A stretch of DNA of 64,000 nucleotides from Chrysopilus asiliformis (GCA_964034945.1 OZ035961.1:87624124-87688123); one strand, 5' to 3'; shown: positions 31,661-43,611, counted from the stretch's first letter. Notes: generated by a model from the letters alone, not told the origin. Numbers and translations are program-made.

Positions 31661-33069
31661 TCTGTACACCAAAGGTAAACTGTCGTAACTGACATTTTGC
31701 AAATTTTACAGGAGAGCCATTTTTAGTTCGGAATTGCAAACTTTTTATGTGTATGATTTTCGGTAATTATTTGAAACTTTTGTAGTTTATTTTATTTTAG
31801 GACATTGTTTAAACAAAATATTAGTTGATATATAAATTTGTAATGAGTGGGGGAGCAATTACAACCTTTTATCTCTAACCATTTTGCTTCATCCGGAGCA
31901 GTTGCAACCTTTAACTGTAACGAGTTTGCTTCACCATAGGGTAAGTCACGTATAGATGCCCCACTAGGATAGATGCCTCACTTGTAAAAACTCGTACTTA
32001 ACGAAACAAAACGGAACATGTCATATCCTACATATCAAGTGTTTGCTCAATGAAACTTCAGTGCGTTGTTAAAATTCGCGAGAGTCGGGCGTGTTGCGGG
32101 ATAATTGGCCATTTTTGTTTTCGAACAAGGGAAAACTCCAAAAACTTATTTTGAGCTGCACAAAAACTCTTGGAACTTTTGCTTAAAGAAGTATGTATAT
32201 ATTTTTTGATTTTTTATGTGTCAAATGGAGTGTTTAGTGTTTGTGAAAAAAATTTTTTTTTTCTTTTTATCCACATTTAATTTATTAAATAATTGGGGCA
32301 TCTATCCTGTATGAAAAGGATAGACGCCTTCTTTTTTAAAGGGATAGTTGACCTTAGGGGCAAATTAACTCTAGGTAATAATATATACCTATTTGCTTTC
32401 CCACATTCATTGAAAATACTTGTTTATTATAGGTAAACATCCTATCCTTGGATTCGAAAATGAAAAACGGCTCGTGCGTCATATTCAGAAATTAGAGGCC
32501 GTTCGATTTCCTCCCGAAAGACACTGAATTTTGTTATTTTTTTCTTTATTATTTAATTAAATTTTTTTATATTGCAGTATGTGTATATTGGATAGACATA
32601 TATGTATGTAAATGAATTAAAATGCATAATAAAATTTTGTTATAACTTAATAAAATGTTTTTTTTCCTCCAAGGCATCTATCCCACATGCACATTTGTCA
32701 TGTTGGGCGTCCACCCCATAGGTTGGGCATCTATCCCAAAAAGTAGAGACTAACAAAAACATTTTTATCACAGTAAAAGAAAAACATAATGTAAGTTTTT
32801 TTCGGCTGAAATTGTAGATAAGTGTACAGACTAATATTTAAAAATAAAAAAAAAATCGAAAATGTCTTTCTTCATTGTGAAATATAGCAAAGTCAAAATG
32901 TGGGGCATCTATACGTGAGTTACCCTATAGTCAAATTAGACATTATAATCATTACTGTATAGATACGATACTTTGCCAATTAAAAATATACGTCCCCACA
33001 ATGTAGTTTCAACAATAACCCCAAAATCGCGGTTTTGTCAGTTACGACAGTTTACCCCTGGGGTACAGA
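31661..33069. mobile_element. Element B nested in element A
   Basis: Left end TCTGTACACCAAAGGTAAAC onward to TGTCGTAACTGAC is mirrored at the right end (GTCAGTTACGACAGTTTACC to GTACAGA) with about three mismatches over 33 bp. TA duplications lie at 31659-31660 and 33070-33071. The inverted copy of element A reads straight through this position (AACAAGTAATATTAACTTTGG on its reverse strand), so the empty site is seen directly. It has no ORF of substance and holds element C. Confidence 0.8.
31939..32925. mobile_element. Element C nested in element B
   Basis: Ends are GGGTAAGTCACGTATAGATG (then CCCCAC) and GTGGGGCATC then TATACGTGAGTTACCC: inverted, one mismatch in about 26 bp, with TA at 31937-31938 and 32926-32927. 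The word GGCATCTATCC, or close variants in either orientation, recurs at least six times along its 987 bp. No ORF. A mini-relative lies at 56477-56562. Confidence 0.8.
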
Positions 33070-33619
33070 TATTAACTTTGGAAACACGAAAAAAAAACTC
33101 AAAACATCTCAAATGCTTGCAAAAAACCAGAATTTGCGAGGTTTTTTTTGGCCATCTAATAAGTTGGTTTAACACCGAAAAATTGTTAAAAATTAACACC
33201 CATAAGGAATTGTTGTGAACTCCCTAGCCCGGTGCTCGATTTTCTCCAATAGGTGATGGACTCCCTCAAACTCCCTTTCGGTGCGTAATCGACTCCATTT
33301 TTTCGAGAGTGTATCTTCGGTATCAGCTTTGATTCCTAATTACGTCTGTCCGTTGAGTCCGTCATCCATCAAACTTCAGAGTCGAGAAAAATCCGTATTC
33401 AAAATATCGCACTTCGAATTGATACCTAAAATTAGAAAAAATAATTTAAACACGAAATGTATCATAAAAAGGTTTCTGGTTGAAAATTTCCCTTCCCGAT
33501 CCTTTTAACGTAACTTAAAAAGATGAGAGAGTATGTGTATGTAGGTACACTATTTGTGATTACCATTTCTGCAATTCGTACCCGTACCCCTATTATTGTA
33601 GAAACCCTGTGTGACCTTA

Positions 33620-34195
33620 CACTCTCGAAAAAATGGAGTCGATTACGCACCGAAAGGGAGTTTGAGGGAGTCCATCACCTATTGGAGAAAATCGAGCACC
33701 GGGCTAGGAGTTCACAACAATTCCTTATGGGTGTTAATTTTTAACAATTTTTCGGTGTTAAACCAATTTATTACCAAGAAAAAAAACCTCACAAATTCTC
33801 TTTTTTTTGCAAGCATTTAGATGTTTTGAGTTTTTTTTCGTGTTTCCAAAGTTAATATTACTTGTTAAAAACTTTTCTTACATGTCTCTGCCGGGACTCG
33901 AGAACACGGGACCTCTCGAATTGTAAACCATTTGCCTTCCCAATAGGCTGTTGAAGCCAATTGGCAAGCCTCTTCTAAACGTGAACACCCTTTACAATGA
34001 AAATACTCCTAAAAGGAGTTGTAGTGAATTTTTGACTCCTTTTCGGAGTTCATTTAAAATTTAGGTCAAAACGGTGTTAAATTGAATATTTAGCTCCGTA
34101 AAATACAAATGTAAAAATAACTCCGCGCTACGGTGTTAAACTTTTAGCTATGTTTTCAGGCGGAGTTAATTCGTCCCCGGATTTTTTCGAGAGTG
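33620..34195. mobile_element. Element A, copy 2 (inverted, uninterrupted)
   Basis: Starts CACTCTCGAAAAAATGGAGT and ends CCGGATTTTTTCGAGAGTG, TA at 33618-33619 and 34196-34197. It is the reverse complement of copy 1 less elements B and C. With copy 1 it forms an inverted pair around a 306-bp spacer (33314-33619) that has no gene. The 69-73-residue readings across it are artefacts. Confidence 0.8.
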
Positions 34196-34375
34196 TACAA
34201 GTTACTGTTACATACATATATGTAACATTGTTAATATACATATAACACGAATTTGTGAAGGGTATTGTTGACTTTGACGTCCAAATATTTTCGTCTGCGG
34301 CGTACTTTTTTGGAAACAGTTTTGTCTGCAGTGCATTTTATTATTAAGTTTTCATTTTATAAATAGATACTTTTT

Positions 34376-34570
34376 CTAAAAAGTTTTCCTGCGGCATTAG
34401 ACAAACTGACAAACAGATAGACAGACAGACAGACCGACAGACAGACCGACAGACAGACCGACAGACAGACCGACAGCACCGACATCCTCATAATTTCCCC
34501 GGAAAGGGATTTCGTATTGATCAGAAAGTTTCTATCTGGGAGACGGTCAATACAATACTTTCAGTCTATT
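34376..34570 (-). repeat. Repeat family Y, inverse copy with GACA array
   Basis: A GACAGACAGACC array (34400-34477) runs into TTTCCCCGGAAAGGGATTTC, then CGTATTGATCAGAAAGTTTC. Reverse-complemented this is the GATCAGTACGAAATTCGGTTC..GTCTGT order of 39640-39895. Confidence 0.65.
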
Positions 34571-34579
34571 TCTGTCTAA

Positions 34580-36298
34580 AATTCGTTCTGAATTCCCATG
34601 TATTTGGCGATTGTCTCTCATATTTTAGTTATACGATTTGGTTAACAAATCAAAAGTTAAGGAGCTTTTTATGATCAAATGAATTCCACACAAGTAAAAT
34701 CGAACAATAAAATTTAATTTACGGATATTGACTCCATCACTTCGCATTGACATTTACGAGTAATTACTTCCGATTTGAAAAATATCGATATAGAGATTTT
34801 TTTATTTATTTTTAACTTAATTCCGCCAGTCAACGAATTGTCTGTGCATTGAAAACATAGAACATTGAAATGCGATCCTGTTGTATTTTTTTACAGAACA
34901 TTCATGGAACATAGACAGGTATCCGAATTATATGGATATTCTGTTCACCAACAAAACAAAATAGAATTATCCGCTGTCAAAGACTACTTTATGTCCCTAT
35001 AGGCATAAAGTTCAATCGATATCCCGTTCAAAAAGACAATAAAATTTATTGCTGGCAATCATCATTCGCCCAAAGGTAAATTTCATCCGTCTATAAAAAA
35101 GTATGAAAAAATACTTACATTGTTATCTTGAAAGTTCTTTTTACTGACTGACTTTATTATTTCACCATTTTCTTAGTACAGGTACACTTAAGAGACGTTC
35201 ATCCCCTCAGTCGGCTGGCCATACTCGAAAATCCCACAACAATCCATTTGATTAAGAAAATTCTTTACTCTGTAGTCAATTTGGTACCGTTTTTGATATT
35301 CGTGTCCATCTCCTTATCCATCGATCCATTGGGACAAACGTATGACGAATGTTGAATAACGAATATACAAGGAAATCTATTCTAAAAATGGAAAAACTTT
35401 GGGTCTAGGCCACCAATAGGGAAACGTTACTAGCTGAAAATCGAAAAAACTTTAACGTAAGAAGTGTAAGGGGGTGAGTAAAATGCTCGAAGATGTTATT
35501 CTTGTTTCGTCTACATTTGAGGATTTTCGTAAGTGTCCTGAGGGAGCGCTTTACCCATTTGAAATGTATTTCCCCTTCAAGTTTTCACTCGAGGCTTGGT
35601 TCCTTCTTAAGGATGCTTTTATCGTGAACAGGGATTTTCGATTCGTACACTAAATTGAAGAAAACGAAAAAAGATGTGCCAAAAACAACGTTTTATCCAG
35701 TTTTATTCCATCATTCGCATTTTAGACGGTCGGTGGTCGACTATTTGGGCGGCAAGGATGCTACCATTCAAATATAACCGAAGGCTAAAATAAAATGCCT
35801 CTCATGGACGAACGCTTGGTTAAGCCATTTTCTAAAGCGAGGGATGAGGAGAAAAATGGCTGGACGTGTGTAAGTTGGATGTTTAGGTTTGCAAATACTT
35901 TTAAGATGTTTGAAAGATCCTACATGGTCCTCACACATTTGTCGACCTTTTATTGATGTTCTTTAGTGTAGTTAGGAATCTATTTTCTGATCATTTTCCA
36001 AATTATGGAACGGAAGATTTTCATCTATTTGTTTAGATGTGTTAGAAAAATTCCAAACAACGTGAAAAGAATTTTCTATTGAATTTATGGTTAACTTTTT
36101 CCGTTGCTTATGATTTTTTTTTTAAATTTAAGTTCAAAATTATTAAATTGAACAGAATCTGTTTTTTAATAAAATTAATCTTGAATAAATCTAAAAAACG
36201 TTCACTTTTAATTCGGTCGGTTGAACAAAAAATTTACAATTAGCGGTTCAACCTTTACGGCCTCGCGTTAAATTACGTCAAAATTCTTCAAAGTTTCA
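34580..36298. other. Gene-free interval
   Basis: No gene supported. A stop-free run at 35152-35354 (+) with a hydrophobic stretch is within chance expectation. The rest is unstructured to my reading. Confidence 0.4.
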
Positions 36299-36897
36299 AA
36301 ATAAACATAACGAAAGCTATAATTGCCAATCTGGCAATCATTGGAGACCCGTATGGTGATATTCGTATCAAAATTCGAACAGTTGTACCAAAATTCCACT
36401 TTGAAGTCAAACTTGCCAATAACAATTTTTAAAATTTATTCCAATCGGATTTTGATGTATGGGAGTTTTATGTAGAATCATATCCTAAATAACTTTTGTT
36501 CTTGGACTTTTTTGATAAGATGCACCGTTTTTGAGATATTCACAAAAACCGTTTTCGTTCGTATGGGGGGTACCCCCCCTAATGTTCCATTTTTGCCCAT
36601 TAACGAACTTAGCCTCGTATTTTACGAAAAACGGATCTGCGCAAAATTTCAAGTCTCTAGCTCAATCCGTGCGCCCGCAATCCGCGCCACAGACAGACAG
36701 ACAGACGGACAGACGGACAGACGGACGGACGGACAGACGGACGGACGGACAGACGGACGGACATGGAAAATTCAATTTTTTTTATCATTCTAAACACACT
36801 GGTGTAATTCATTTTTGTGTGTGATGACGGGATCTTGGCGTTACAAACGGTAAGGCAAAGTTAATATACCCTTTGGTTTCACCATACGGGTATAAAA
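36299..36897 (+). repeat. Repeat family V, copy 2, with GACGGACA microsatellite
   Basis: ATAAACATAACGAAAGCTAT begins the copy; ACCCGTATGGTGA near its left end and TCACCATACGGGT at its right end are inverted. Between them: GATGCACCGTTTTTGAGATA, TTTTACGAAAAACGGATCTG, CCGTGCGCCCGCAATCCGCG, the GACGGACA array (36690-36764) and GGGATCTTGGCGTTACAAAC. Copy 1 is in a CNG intron at 22397. The 93- and 97-residue readings come from this repeat. Confidence 0.7.
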
Positions 36898-37029
36898 ATA
36901 ATATAATTAAAGGTTGAAAGACCAACAAAAACATTAAGCCAATAAAGCCAAAAAAACCAATTTATTGCAACCAATTAATAATTGGCCATTCGCATTAGAT
37001 TTGTATCTGTCACAGATTAATTTTTGAAT

Positions 37030-37350
37030 TTTTTGACCATATCAAGAAAACGGAAAATTGCAGAGTTATGCCAAAACTTCTGTTTTCTTAATGGTAACAA
37101 TACAAGCAATCTCTGAAAGTTTCATCTCAATCGGTACAGTAGTTCTCAAATTATAGGCGAACAGACAGAAAAACAAAAAGCAATATTCATAAATCGAGGA
37201 AACTGGTAAGGGGGACCTTGGGTTGACTCGCGGTCTAAAATTAACCCATTCACGTGAGTAAGATCCCTTGAAAGTTTCATCCAAATTGTTTCAGTGGTTC
37301 TTGAGTTTTAAGCGAATAGACAGACAGACAGACATATACACAAGCCTATT
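37030..37350 (+). repeat. Two diverged copies of a short unit ending in GACA tracts
   Basis: TGAAAGTTTCATC..AAT..GT.TCAGT.GTTCT followed by A.GCGAA.AGACAG occurs at about 37105-37170 and 37266-37334. The second ends in a clean GACAGACAGACAGAC. It resembles the repetitive cores of the Helitrons here, but neither Helitron end is seen. Confidence 0.5.
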
Positions 37351-37831
37351 ATATAACAGACTACAATATTATATATAATAGATATTTTACACACTTTTAA
37401 AAGTATTTTTCAGAGTGTAGATTTACTTTTGACGTAAATCAGAACTAACAAGATCGGTTGAAATTTTATAGAAAAGTCTAAGATTAGCGTGAGGTTTTCC
37501 AAACGATTCCCTAAAGTAGGGGCCACACTTATCAGTTTTCCACCAGTCGCAACTTTGTCAGTTTTCCATATTTTTTTTTACATCTAGTTAGCATTCAAAT
37601 CTATCATTTGCGACTGACAGGTTTTTGTGAGAAGTTTCTATTAATTTTGCTTGCAGAGTTCAAAAAGCGCGGGCGGATAACAAAGAGAGACCGTGTTTAT
37701 GCAGCTATTTTATTGCCAAACATTTAACAGCCTTTTTACGATAATTTCACATTGCTGATTCCGATAATTCAAACAAACTCGAGATTGTTTTAATGTAACT
37801 TTTTAATAAATAACTAGAATAATCCATGTAA

Positions 37832-38011
37832 TGCTGCGTTTAGACGAATGAGAAATTTGTCATTTTTTTGTCATAAATTGTCATTATCGTGTAAATAGTA
37901 TCATTTTTGTCATTATTTCTGTCAGAAAAATGACAATCTCTCATAAAAGAATGAACTTGTCCATTCTTTTATGACAGATTGTCATTATCTGTCATTCGTG
38001 TAAACCCAGCA
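37832..38011. mobile_element. Solo MITE of the 7735-8656 family, TAA-flanked
   Basis: Starts TGCTGCGTTTAGACGAATGA and ends TGTCATTCGTGTAAACCCAGCA: inverted ends of about 22 bp with few mismatches. TAA at 37829-37831 and 38012-38014. It matches unit 7735-7921. TAA duplications point to PIF/Harbinger. Confidence 0.8.
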
Positions 38012-38014
38012 TAA

Positions 38015-39570
38015 CTATTAAAAATAAATATGTGTTGAAATATATTATATGCATAGACATAATATTTTTTTCATTGTGTGCACCTGAGGCATCTTAAAAA
38101 TTTAATATCAATTTAAAACACAAGCAGTAAAAGGTATTAATATTTGTTGTAATGGCAATCTTTATTATCCATATTTGATTAGTATTAATAATATAATAAT
38201 AGAAAATAGGAAAACCAAATGACCAATAGACAAACGTAATCAATACCAATGGAATTACATCTCAAATCGTATTGCAATAAAAAAATGTCTCTGCTTCTTA
38301 TGTCCATCAAAATATTACTGAGATACTGTTTATTGCCGATTTCGATATGATTAAACATAAATTTTAAGGTATTGCATTCCTAGCTTTATGCGAAAAACGG
38401 CTGCATATTACATATCCATCAGATTTAACAGCAGATATTTATGTTCAAGATTGACCGCATTAAACCGTAATACACAGCTGTAATAATATATTGCTCAAGT
38501 ATAATACGCCTCTTAAGCATCTTCTTTTGTCCTTTTTTACCATGCCTACTTTCAGGCAATTCGGGAAATTCCTCTCGAAAATACTGTCACTATAGGGCTT
38601 TCATAGCCTTTGATGAAAATGGTCATACATACTGACAACTGATGGACTGACTCTTTTGGGAAATACGAAACAAAAATTCTGAAAAAAAATGAATGAAGAC
38701 AGGGTGAAAGGATAAATTAAGTGGTGGTAAATGGTTCGTAAATCTGTTGATGTCGACAAACTTTTGACAAGCATCAATTCGGTATTTCATAAAACAGTAT
38801 CATATTTTCCTTTTCAAGAATTTATTCAACTCGAACTAAATCTAGGAATTTTATTCCATGTTCATGTGCTAGAAGTAGAAAAGTACATAAAAAAGCCGTA
38901 TTCCCTTGATATTTATAAAGACATAGAAGTTTTTCTAGCCTTCAGATAAACCGAGGCGAAAAGAGAACAAAATGTAACCCAAAATGGAACTTTATGGTAA
39001 AAAATGAACATGGAAGGGGTTTTTGATAAGAATAGGATAAACTGAGAACAACAAGGAAGACATTGTCTAAGCAACACTCTTAAATGCCCGTCCGACTAAC
39101 AACTCTTAACTATTTAAGTTGAATGAAAGGATCCTTTTCGCTTTGTCTTTGAATGTTCGTCTGGCGAGCTACTTTCCACATTAATGTCCTGACGACCGGA
39201 AAGAATTCTAATCTCCGGAAGATCTGCGGTAATTACTTAGTTGTCAGCAGTTTTGTTTTAGGTTGCTTTTGTGACACTTAACGGACAACAGAGTTTCAGT
39301 TTATTTCCAAGTCTATTAGTAGTCTAGTACAATATATACTACATATATCTTTTACTTGAAAAAAGTGTTTTGGAAACTTCTTTTGAGGTTGTAAAATCTG
39401 ATTTGTTTAAGTAGAGAAAAAACTTTGGATTTAAAACATGTAAATTATTACCTTATTTGAATTCAAATTTTGGATTCTAATAAAATAATAATTTACCAGA
39501 TTTAAATCTATTTTTTTCTGATTTAAATGGTTTATTTGTTTTTAAATATCTGATGTGAACCGCATATGAC
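38015..39570. other. Gene-free interval
   Basis: No gene, RNA or inverted repeat recognised. The 72-residue reading at 38731-38949 has no identifiable domain and is of chance length. Confidence 0.4.
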
Positions 39571-39574
39571 TTTT

Positions 39575-39799
39575 CACTTTCCTCCACTATAGAGAGAAAG
39601 TATTATATTCATGACGGAGAGAACGGGGGAATATAGAAACTTTCTGATCAGTACGAAATTCGGTTCAGGCAAAATTATGTGGATATCCGTGCTTCTGTCT
39701 GTTGGTCTGTCTGTCTGTCAGTCGGTATGTCGGTCTGTCGGTCTGTCAGTGTGTCGGTCTGTCGGTCTGTCGGTCTGTCTGTCTGTCTGTCTGTCTGCC

Positions 39800-39848
<49 letters not shown>

Positions 39849-40190
39849 GTCTGTCTGTCTGACGGTCTGTCTGTATATCTGTTGGTCTGTCGATCTGTCT
39901 TGTGTCGTCTGGAAATTTCTCGATAGCACTTATTATCTTGAGAATAAATGCAAAAAAGCCAGTTTTGTTATCCTTAAAATATCCTAAGGATCCGAATTAT
40001 GAGATTTCAACACCAGATTGGGATTAGAGCCCCCTAATGTATGTTTTCTCAGAAAAAAAGATATTTTCGTTATCATTAGACGACAACGATACAAATGAAT
40101 TTTGACTCACTTGCAATCTAACTCAATCGCTTCCGAAACCATAAAGATTATAAATTTCATCAAACTCGGTCGAGCCGTTTCAAAAAAGAG
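39575..40190 (+). repeat. Repeat family Y with long GTCT microsatellite
   Basis: GAAAGTATTATATTCATGACGGAGA..CTTTCTGATCAGTACGAAATTCGG leads into an interrupted (TGTC)n array at about 39706-39895. It is followed by CCGAATTATGAGATTTC and AAACTCGGTCGAGCCGTTTC. The overlapping readings full of Ser-Val-Cys-Leu are translations of the microsatellite in three frames and not genes. Confidence 0.75.
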
Positions 40191-40378
40191 TGGGTGTGCC
40201 TGAGAAGCACATCTCGTGGCTTTTACGTAGTGAAAATCTCTCGTGCCTTTAAGAGTTAATGATAATAAATTAGAGTATTCAACAGAAAATTTATAAAAAT
40301 CAAAAGCAAGAACACAAAAGAATTAGTAAATAAATAAATATAAGAAATATACAATAAAACTATTTTGACTTTGAATTC

Positions 40379-40597
40379 TATATCGTCTGCTAAGAGTGAA
40401 ATTGTGCTAAGTCCATTTGGTATAATTTTCCAGAAGAGCAATGAAAACCTTGTTACATTCTCTTTCAATAACACTGAGTTTTCTTTAAATGAGAGAAAAA
40501 TTGGGCTCAGTTTTCTTTAAATGAGACTTTTTTATTGCTCTTCTGGAAAACTTGGTATAATGGACTTAGCACAATTTTACTTTGAGCCGACGATATA
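40379..40597. mobile_element. 219-bp inverted-repeat element
   Basis: TATATCGTC with TTGTGCTAAGTCCATT..CCAGAAGAGCAAT on the left is mirrored on the right (ATTGCTCTTCTGGAAAACTT..ATGGACTTAGCACAATTTTA, then GACGATATA). The centre repeats CTCAGTTTTCTTTAAATGAG-like blocks. No ORF apart from an artefact. Confidence 0.6.
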
Positions 40598-40830
40598 ATT
40601 TTTTTTTGTTTTTTTAATATCTCTTTAGTTTTAGCCATTTTTAATCTTTTCGGTAGCCCATTGTAATTTCTAATGGTCTCATGGTATTTTTTTAGTGCGT
40701 ACTGCTTGAGTCCTCAGAAGATTAGCATGTCTTGTAATGTGGGTCTGAACCGTGGTCGAGTTTATTAATTTTATGTCTTGTTTTTGGTTATTTAAAAAAA
40801 AAATAAAAAATTAAAATTTTTTTTTAAAAA

Positions 40831-41043
40831 AAGCTTATATTAAAAAAGAATGCACTAAAAAGAAAAAAGTAATTTTCTGGACGCTGTGTATCACAAATAT
40901 AAAAGCTTTTTAAAAGCGAGATAAATTTTTATTTTATTGTTTTATGCTTTATCTCGCTTTTTAAAAGCTTTTATATTTGTGATATACAGCGTCCAGAAAT
41001 TTTTTTTTCTTTTTAGTGCATTCTTTTTTAATAAAAGCTTTTT
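40831..41043. repeat. Near-perfect palindrome with about 95-bp arms
   Basis: The left arm includes GAATGCACTAAAAAG, CTGGACGCTGTGTATCACAA and AGCGAGATAAA. The right arm carries their complements (TTTATCTCGCT, TTGTGATATACAGCGTCCAG, CTTTTTAGTGCATTC). Few mismatches are seen and the loop is about 20 bp. It is bordered by poly-A and poly-T. Confidence 0.8.
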
Positions 41044-41079
41044 TTAAAATTTTTTTTTTTTAATTTTTTTTATTTTGTT

Positions 41080-41501
41080 CTTTTTAGTCTTCGAATATAT
41101 ATCCTTACATTTGAGATGTCCTTACAGGCTTTTTAACTTGAGAATCGTATTCAGCGACCCCAAAAACCCCCAGAATAGATTTTTTTCCGGAAAATTTGGA
41201 GAAAGGGATAATCACGTTATCCTTACAGGACCTTCCGTTATCCTTACAGACTTTTTAATGGCAGATTCGGATTTAGCGACCTCAAAAACCCCCAGAATAG
41301 ATTTTTTTCCGGAAAATTTGGAGAAAAGGATAATCACGTTATCCTTACAGGACCTTCCGTTATCCTTACAAGGACGAAGTAGTGAAAATATTGTATTGTC
41401 ATCGGACTTATATAAGTGTGCAAAATTTTAAGTCAATCGGACAAGTAGAAGTGGGTCAAAATTGGGTTGCAAGATTTGATCTGACAGACAGACAGACAGA
41501 C
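41080..41501 (+). repeat. Repeat Z: two 122-bp tandem units ending in GACA, cut by the LTR element
   Basis: AACCCCCAGAATAGATTTTT..GGAAAATTTGGAGAAA..ATAATCACGTTATCCTTACA occurs twice, period about 122 bp (from 41156 and 41278). It then passes into TCATCGGACTTATATAAGTG and a GACAGACAGACAGAC tract. The LTR retrotransposon entered this tract; repeat Z resumes at 51713 with AAACAGACAAACAGACACGA. A diverged inverse copy is at 1900-2080. Confidence 0.75.
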
Positions 41502-43595
41502 TGTTATGGATCGATGTGCGTAATGTTTTTTTTTGCATCATCGTTGCTTCGTTCTAACTTTCATTTTAAATTCTAGTTAGTTAAAATTCAAAATTTTAAT
41601 TTTTTTGGGGTACAATTTCCTTTTCAATTTCGATCGAAAATATCGCGATGGGCATCACCGGCCAATCTCCAACGAAAGGAATTCATCCATTCGCCATCGC
41701 CCTCTAACTCTAGCATTGATCCGAGCGACAAATCATTTGCGCAGTAGCAGTCGTCCAGTTAGCGTTTTTCGTGTCCATTTTAATGGTGGACATTTTTTTA
41801 TCTTTTTGTTAAGTGTGGTAAACGTATTTAATAGCTTAGCGTAACAAAATTTCGAATCAAAAGGAAGAAACATTCGCCACACCTAAAGAGGAAGATATTA
41901 CAGGTATTCATTTCTTTTTTTTTATTCGTGCGAGCCTTAGTGTTCCCTTTTGTGTTTAGTGCGCAAAACACGAGGTTTTGGAATTTTCATCTCCAGTCAA
42001 GTGAAGACCAAAATTTTTTCGGAAATATATTCCGCGTTTGAAATGTGCGGTTAAAATAAAAGGTAATTTACTCAAATTACGCGCATTTTCGAACTTAACC
42101 GAATCCGCATTTCTTTGTTCGGTAGGTGTCACTAAAGTTTTCCGTTTGTGTGCCGGTATCCGTGAACGGAGCACCCATCATCTTTTCGAGATTCTGCGGT
42201 AAAAAAAAAAAGGAAAATCTCATCAACCGCAAGGGGCTGAATCTCGGGATACGTGCATTTTCGCACACGTGGGTTCAGAAAAGTGGCCAGATTTTTCAAC
42301 CACGTGAGAGAAAAACCGGATATCGGCCACGTTTTTTTACTTGGTTGCTAAGCGACCAGAGTTAAACGGTATCTCCAGTAACGGTCACCCGAAACAAAGA
42401 CCAAGATCCAGTTATAATCGTCGAATATTTGGGCGAATTTTTCTTTGAGGATTTTTCATCATTTTCTACGATAAATTTTGGGCAACTTTTTACCAGAAAA
42501 TCGACATTTGGCGTACGGCGGACAGAATAGGCGTGGGACTTTTCTTCCTTTCGAGCAGTTTCCTCAGCATAAGTTTTTTTTATGTTTAAATTAAAATTCA
42601 GACAAATCTGTAAGGCAAATGTTAAGGTAAACTCGAGATTTTTTTTTGTTTTGAATATTTTTTCTTGATTTTTTTAAAGGAAATCCTCTTGTAAAAACTT
42701 TTTTTTGATTCACCTTTGATTGAGATTTTAGGAATTCTGGAATTGTGCACAATCACCAGGACTCTAAGGAAATAAAGTCGCGGCGAAGTAAGAACAAAGA
42801 AAAAAAAGAAAATTTCAGCAGAAAAGTGAGTAATTTTAATCATTATAATTAAAAAGAAACCGTTTACAAGAGGCCCGAAAGTCTATCACAAATTTAACAG
42901 TTTTTATGATCTCGAGAGTACGTAAAATAGTTCATTGAGTATGTATCTTTTATAGTGTCATAAAATAATAGATATATTATATATATATATAAAAATATAA
43001 TAAAAAGGAACATTGAATTAATTTTGATATTTCTTTGTTGGTGATCCTTCGATTTTTGTAGAAAAATCAGTGACGATGATCGTCTAGAGTTGAATCTTTA
43101 GGGGATGAGATGGGGGTGATTTGAAGACCGGCCGCACGATGCTTTGAAGGGATAGAGGGGTCAATCATGCCAAGTCGGCAAATTGACAGGGTCTTTAGCG
43201 TTTTCATACGAATTTCAATCATTCTTGTAATAACTTTTCATTTCTTTTATATTCATCCACACGGTAACCATTCCGATAAATTAGCTTTTGATTTTGTAGT
43301 TTTTTTTTGATTTCGGGTATTCCATTTTCCTATAAATTCTGTTTAACGCAAGTAAATTTTGGTGAGGATAATTAGAAGACGTATCCGTAGTGAATCATAC
43401 ATTTTGTTGTTGTTTTGGCACGAGTAATAAACTGTTATGTTCGGCTCTGTATTCAACCACAAGACCCCCCCAAACCGCGAGCCTTAGCCAGGTAAAAATG
43501 CAAGCGTGCCAGTGGTTGAAAGTCAGAGGGGTGTAAGAAGAATTGGGACGTCAAATCCTCATATCTGGCAAAAACACCAACACCTATACATAACA
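41502..43595 (+). repeat. 5' long terminal repeat
   Basis: TGTTATGGATCG to ACCTATACATAACA. Same as 49616-51708, except that the A-run after CTGCGGT (about 42201-42211) is 11 long here and 10 in the 3' copy. An AT-rich TATATATATATAAAAATATA block near 42980 might serve as a TATA element. The 60-80-residue ORFs inside occur identically in both LTRs and are not genes. Confidence 0.95.
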
Positions 43596-43599
43596 GATA

Positions 43600-43611
43600 T
43601 GGCGCCCAACG
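43600..43611 (+). other. Primer-binding site, tRNA-Lys type
   Basis: TGGCGCCCAACG, four bases after the 5' LTR, is complementary to a tRNA 3' end CGTTGGGCGCCA, as in tRNA-Lys of insects. It would prime minus-strand DNA synthesis. Complementarity beyond 12 bases is not obvious. Confidence 0.8.

Larger units (their letters stand above)
31322..33311. mobile_element. Element A, copy 1 (interrupted by elements B and C)
   Basis: Ends are CACTCTCGAAAAAATCCGGG and ATTTTTTCGAGAGTG, flanked by TA at 31320-31321 and 33312-33313. Without insert B it would be about 579 bp, matching copy 2 (33620-34195, inverted, 576 bp) block by block. It contains a tRNA-like stretch at 31541-31632. No transposase ORF. 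TA flanks suggest a Tc1/mariner-type mechanism, but the family is not identified. Confidence 0.8.

Noticed and set aside
35152..35354. 67-codon stop-free stretch with a hydrophobic segment and possible acceptors
   Set aside because: Chance length and no donor partner or family likeness. Kept only as a note.
39611..39987. Three overlapping ORFs rich in Ser, Val, Cys and Leu that might be read as a cysteine-rich protein
   Set aside because: They are translations of an interrupted TGTC microsatellite in three frames.
41605..42843. Several 64-79-residue ORFs repeated at 49719-50956
   Set aside because: They lie in the two LTRs and their duplication is due to the LTR pair, not to conserved coding.
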